Shown in pieces: positions 6,017-7,227 of a DNA stretch of 7,227 nt. Where the stretch lies: positions 1-7,227 of the forward strand of contig SCTU01000224.1 in the NCBI GenBank assembly GCA_004297315.1, in the 5' to 3' direction. Source of the stretch: Dehalococcoidia bacterium. Its GTDB lineage: Bacteria; Chloroflexota; Dehalococcoidia; UBA2979. Under the pieces are notes generated by a model, which was not told the origin of the DNA, ran no database searches, and saw only the letters and a program-made list of their open reading frames with translations. Position numbers and translations under genes: made by a program. How positions within the stretch are numbered: position 1 is the stretch's first letter; each line of letters starts with the position of its first letter.

Positions 6017-7034
6017 GTGCCACGGCGGCCTGTGCGAATTCGGCGCAGAGGGCGACCACCTCGGTGGCCACACCGGCGTCACGCAGCGCGTCGAGTCCCG
6101 CCGACTCTTCCTGCCGGGCCATGGCCAGCGTGCGCTCTCGGGCGCCCGTCTCGGCCACCAGCGCAGCGAGGGGCGCTACGTCCTCCCCGGGCCTCGAGGG
6201 CTGCCCGTACGCCCGGCGGAGTTGCGCGGAGGCGTCCCCGCCGGCCTCGAGCGCGACGATCACGGGACAGGTCATCTTGCGAGAGAGGAGATCGTCGCCG
6301 ACGGGCTTCCCCGTGATGGCGGAATCTCCCCAGATGCCCAGGATGTCGTCGACCGCCTGGAAGGCGAGGCCGATGTGGCGGCCGAAGGCGCGGAACGCCT
6401 CGACGATGGATGCGTCGGCCCCGGCGATGGTCGCGCCCATCGCGAATGGGGCGGCGAACATCGCGGCCGTCTTTCCGCCCGCCATCCGCCAGTACTCCTC
6501 CAGCGACACGTCGCTCCGCGTCTCGAAGGACATGTCGAGGTACTGGCCCTCGACGAGCCGCATGCACGCCTCGTCGAGTTCGCGCATGGCCGCGACCGCC
6601 CGCCCGGCCGGCACGCCGGCTTCCAAGAGCCGGTACATCGCGAGGCGGGCGAGCGTGAACATGCCGTCGCCCGTGTTGATCGCCTGGGCGACGCCCGCGA
6701 ACGTCCAGACGTTCGCGCGGCCCCGCCGGAAGTCGCTGCGGTCCTCCACGTCGTCATGGAGCAAGGAGAAGTTGTGGACGAGCTCGACGGCCGCAGCCGC
6801 TGGCGCCGCCTGCTCCGCGCGCCCCCCGCACGCCTCGGCGGCCAGGAGCACCGCCACCGGCCGCAGCAGCTTCCCCCCCGAGGACTGTTCCGCGTTGCCC
6901 TCGATGTCCTCCCAGCCGAGGTGGTAACGCATCCAGGCGTGGAGGGCGTCCGGGGCGCCGCCGACGGCGGCGCGCATCTCCTCGCGTGCGAGGGCGCGGT
7001 AGCGTTCGGCTCGAGCGGACAGGCCCTCGGTCAT
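6006..7034 (-). CDS. Polyprenyl diphosphate synthase, short-chain (geranylgeranyl- or farnesyl-type)
   Basis: Condenses isopentenyl diphosphate onto allylic diphosphates to make isoprenoid precursors for quinones, carotenoids or lipid carriers. The 342 residues cover a full all-helical synthase: GGKLLRP (53-59, substrate-binding Lys55 and Arg58), first Asp-rich motif DDVED (94-98) followed by RRGR, GQYLD (163-167), GGKT (187-189 onward), and second motif in QAVDDILGIWGD (226-237). The fifth residue before the first motif is Phe89, the large-residue type that limits product length, and the motif has no two-residue insertion, so a C20-range product is more likely than a long chain; this is inference. 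The second motif has Gly where the last Asp of DDxxD usually lies, as in the DDxxGxxGD subgroup. The start is firm: GGAG at 7043-7040, five bases upstream, and ATGA overlap with the preceding gene. Confidence 0.92.
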   Translation of the reverse strand: MTEGLSARAERYRALAREEMRAAVGGAPDALHAWMRYHLGWEDIEGNAEQSSGGKLLRPVAVLLAAEACGGRAEQAAPAAAAVELVHNFSLLHDDVEDRSDFRRGRANVWTFAGVAQAINTGDGMFTLARLAMYRLLEAGVPAGRAVAAMRELDEACMRLVEGQYLDMSFETRSDVSLEEYWRMAGGKTAAMFAAPFAMGATIAGADASIVEAFRAFGRHIGLAFQAVDDILGIWGDSAITGKPVGDDLLSRKMTCPVIVALEAGGDASAQLRRAYGQPSRPGEDVAPLAALVAETGARERTLAMARQEESAGLDALRDAGVATEVVALCAEFAQAAVARVT

Positions 7035-7227
7035 GCGGGCTCCGTGGCACGGGGCGTGCCGCTGGAGGCGAGGACGAGGCGCGTCTCCGCGGCGGCTTCG
7101 ATGGCGGCGCGAGTGTAGAGCAGCGGTCGGTAGCGCCCCGCGAGGTAGTCAGCGATGCAGTCGTCGTATCGGGGATGGCCGGGGATGCCGCTGTTGCCGG
7201 TCGCGAGCATGAAGCACCCTCGGTCCC
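7031..7227 (-). CDS. C-terminal end of a probable penicillin acylase-family (S45) hydrolase
   Basis: The final 64 residues and TGA stop of a gene entering from the right edge. The segment CFMLATGNSGIPG followed by HPRYDDCIADYLAGRYRPLLYTR resembles the conserved end of Ntn-hydrolase penicillin acylases, where a G[QN]SGxPxSPHYDDQ...W..GxYxP pattern precedes a final helix and a short L.L strand. The usual His of SPHYDD is Arg here. Family members cleave amide bonds of penicillins, acyl-homoserine lactones or lipopeptides and are normally exported, heterodimeric after self-cleavage. The catalytic Ser at the beta-chain start is outside the window, so function cannot be confirmed. Its stop overlaps the start of the polyprenyl synthase gene as ATGA, so the two are probably cotranscribed. 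Confidence 0.68.
   Translation of the reverse strand, partial: DRGCFMLATGNSGIPGHPRYDDCIADYLAGRYRPLLYTRAAIEAAAETRLVLASSGTPRATEPA

Noticed and set aside
6222..7118. A 298-codon plus-strand open frame across the polyprenyl synthase gene
   Set aside because: Antisense to a gene with all family motifs; the translation is His/Arg/Val-rich without recognisable structure.

Overview
This is a very GC-rich window (roughly two thirds G+C by eye) in which every supportable gene lies on the minus strand, so transcription runs from the right edge to the left edge. It looks like a chromosomal housekeeping block from a bacterium, most likely a Chloroflexota (perhaps Dehalococcoidia-like). That guess rests on three things: an archaeal-type (ApgM) phosphoglycerate mutase between pgk and tpiA, a polyprenyl synthetase whose second Asp motif reads DDILGIWGD, and a MiaA with a THRLIRMQ...WFR C-terminal motif. 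It is inference from family resemblance, not a database match.

Layout in the direction of transcription. (1) 7227-7031: the last 64 residues of a probable penicillin acylase-family hydrolase, cut by the window edge and overlapping the next gene by ATGA. (2) 7034-6006: a short-chain polyprenyl diphosphate synthase. (3) 6005-5883: the only real intergenic gap (123 bp). It holds an AT-rich island with a possible promoter and a short direct repeat, then a leader to a GTG start. (4) 5882-845: a compact run of five genes, pgk, apgM, tpiA, miaA and dapF. (5) 848-1: a GNAT-family acetyltransferase, with an ATGA overlap to dapF, running off the left edge.

Functionally, pgk, apgM and tpiA are three lower glycolysis/gluconeogenesis enzymes. 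The gapdh and enolase genes that often accompany them are not in the window. miaA modifies A37 of tRNAs that read codons beginning with U, using dimethylallyl diphosphate. dapF makes meso-diaminopimelate for lysine and, where used, peptidoglycan. The upstream polyprenyl synthase draws on the same C5 isoprenoid pool as MiaA, but nothing in the sequence proves a regulatory link. The gaps and overlaps (39, 2, 6 and 4 or 29 nt, and a 4-nt overlap) suggest one transcript with translational coupling.

No CRISPR array, tRNA, rRNA, mobile element, riboswitch or defence system was seen. The points worth a second look are residue changes at normally conserved sites (DapF CVNG, ApgM Glu299, TIM Ala127, the GNAT C-terminal CoA motif), a start-site ambiguity in dapF, and the small pgk leader.
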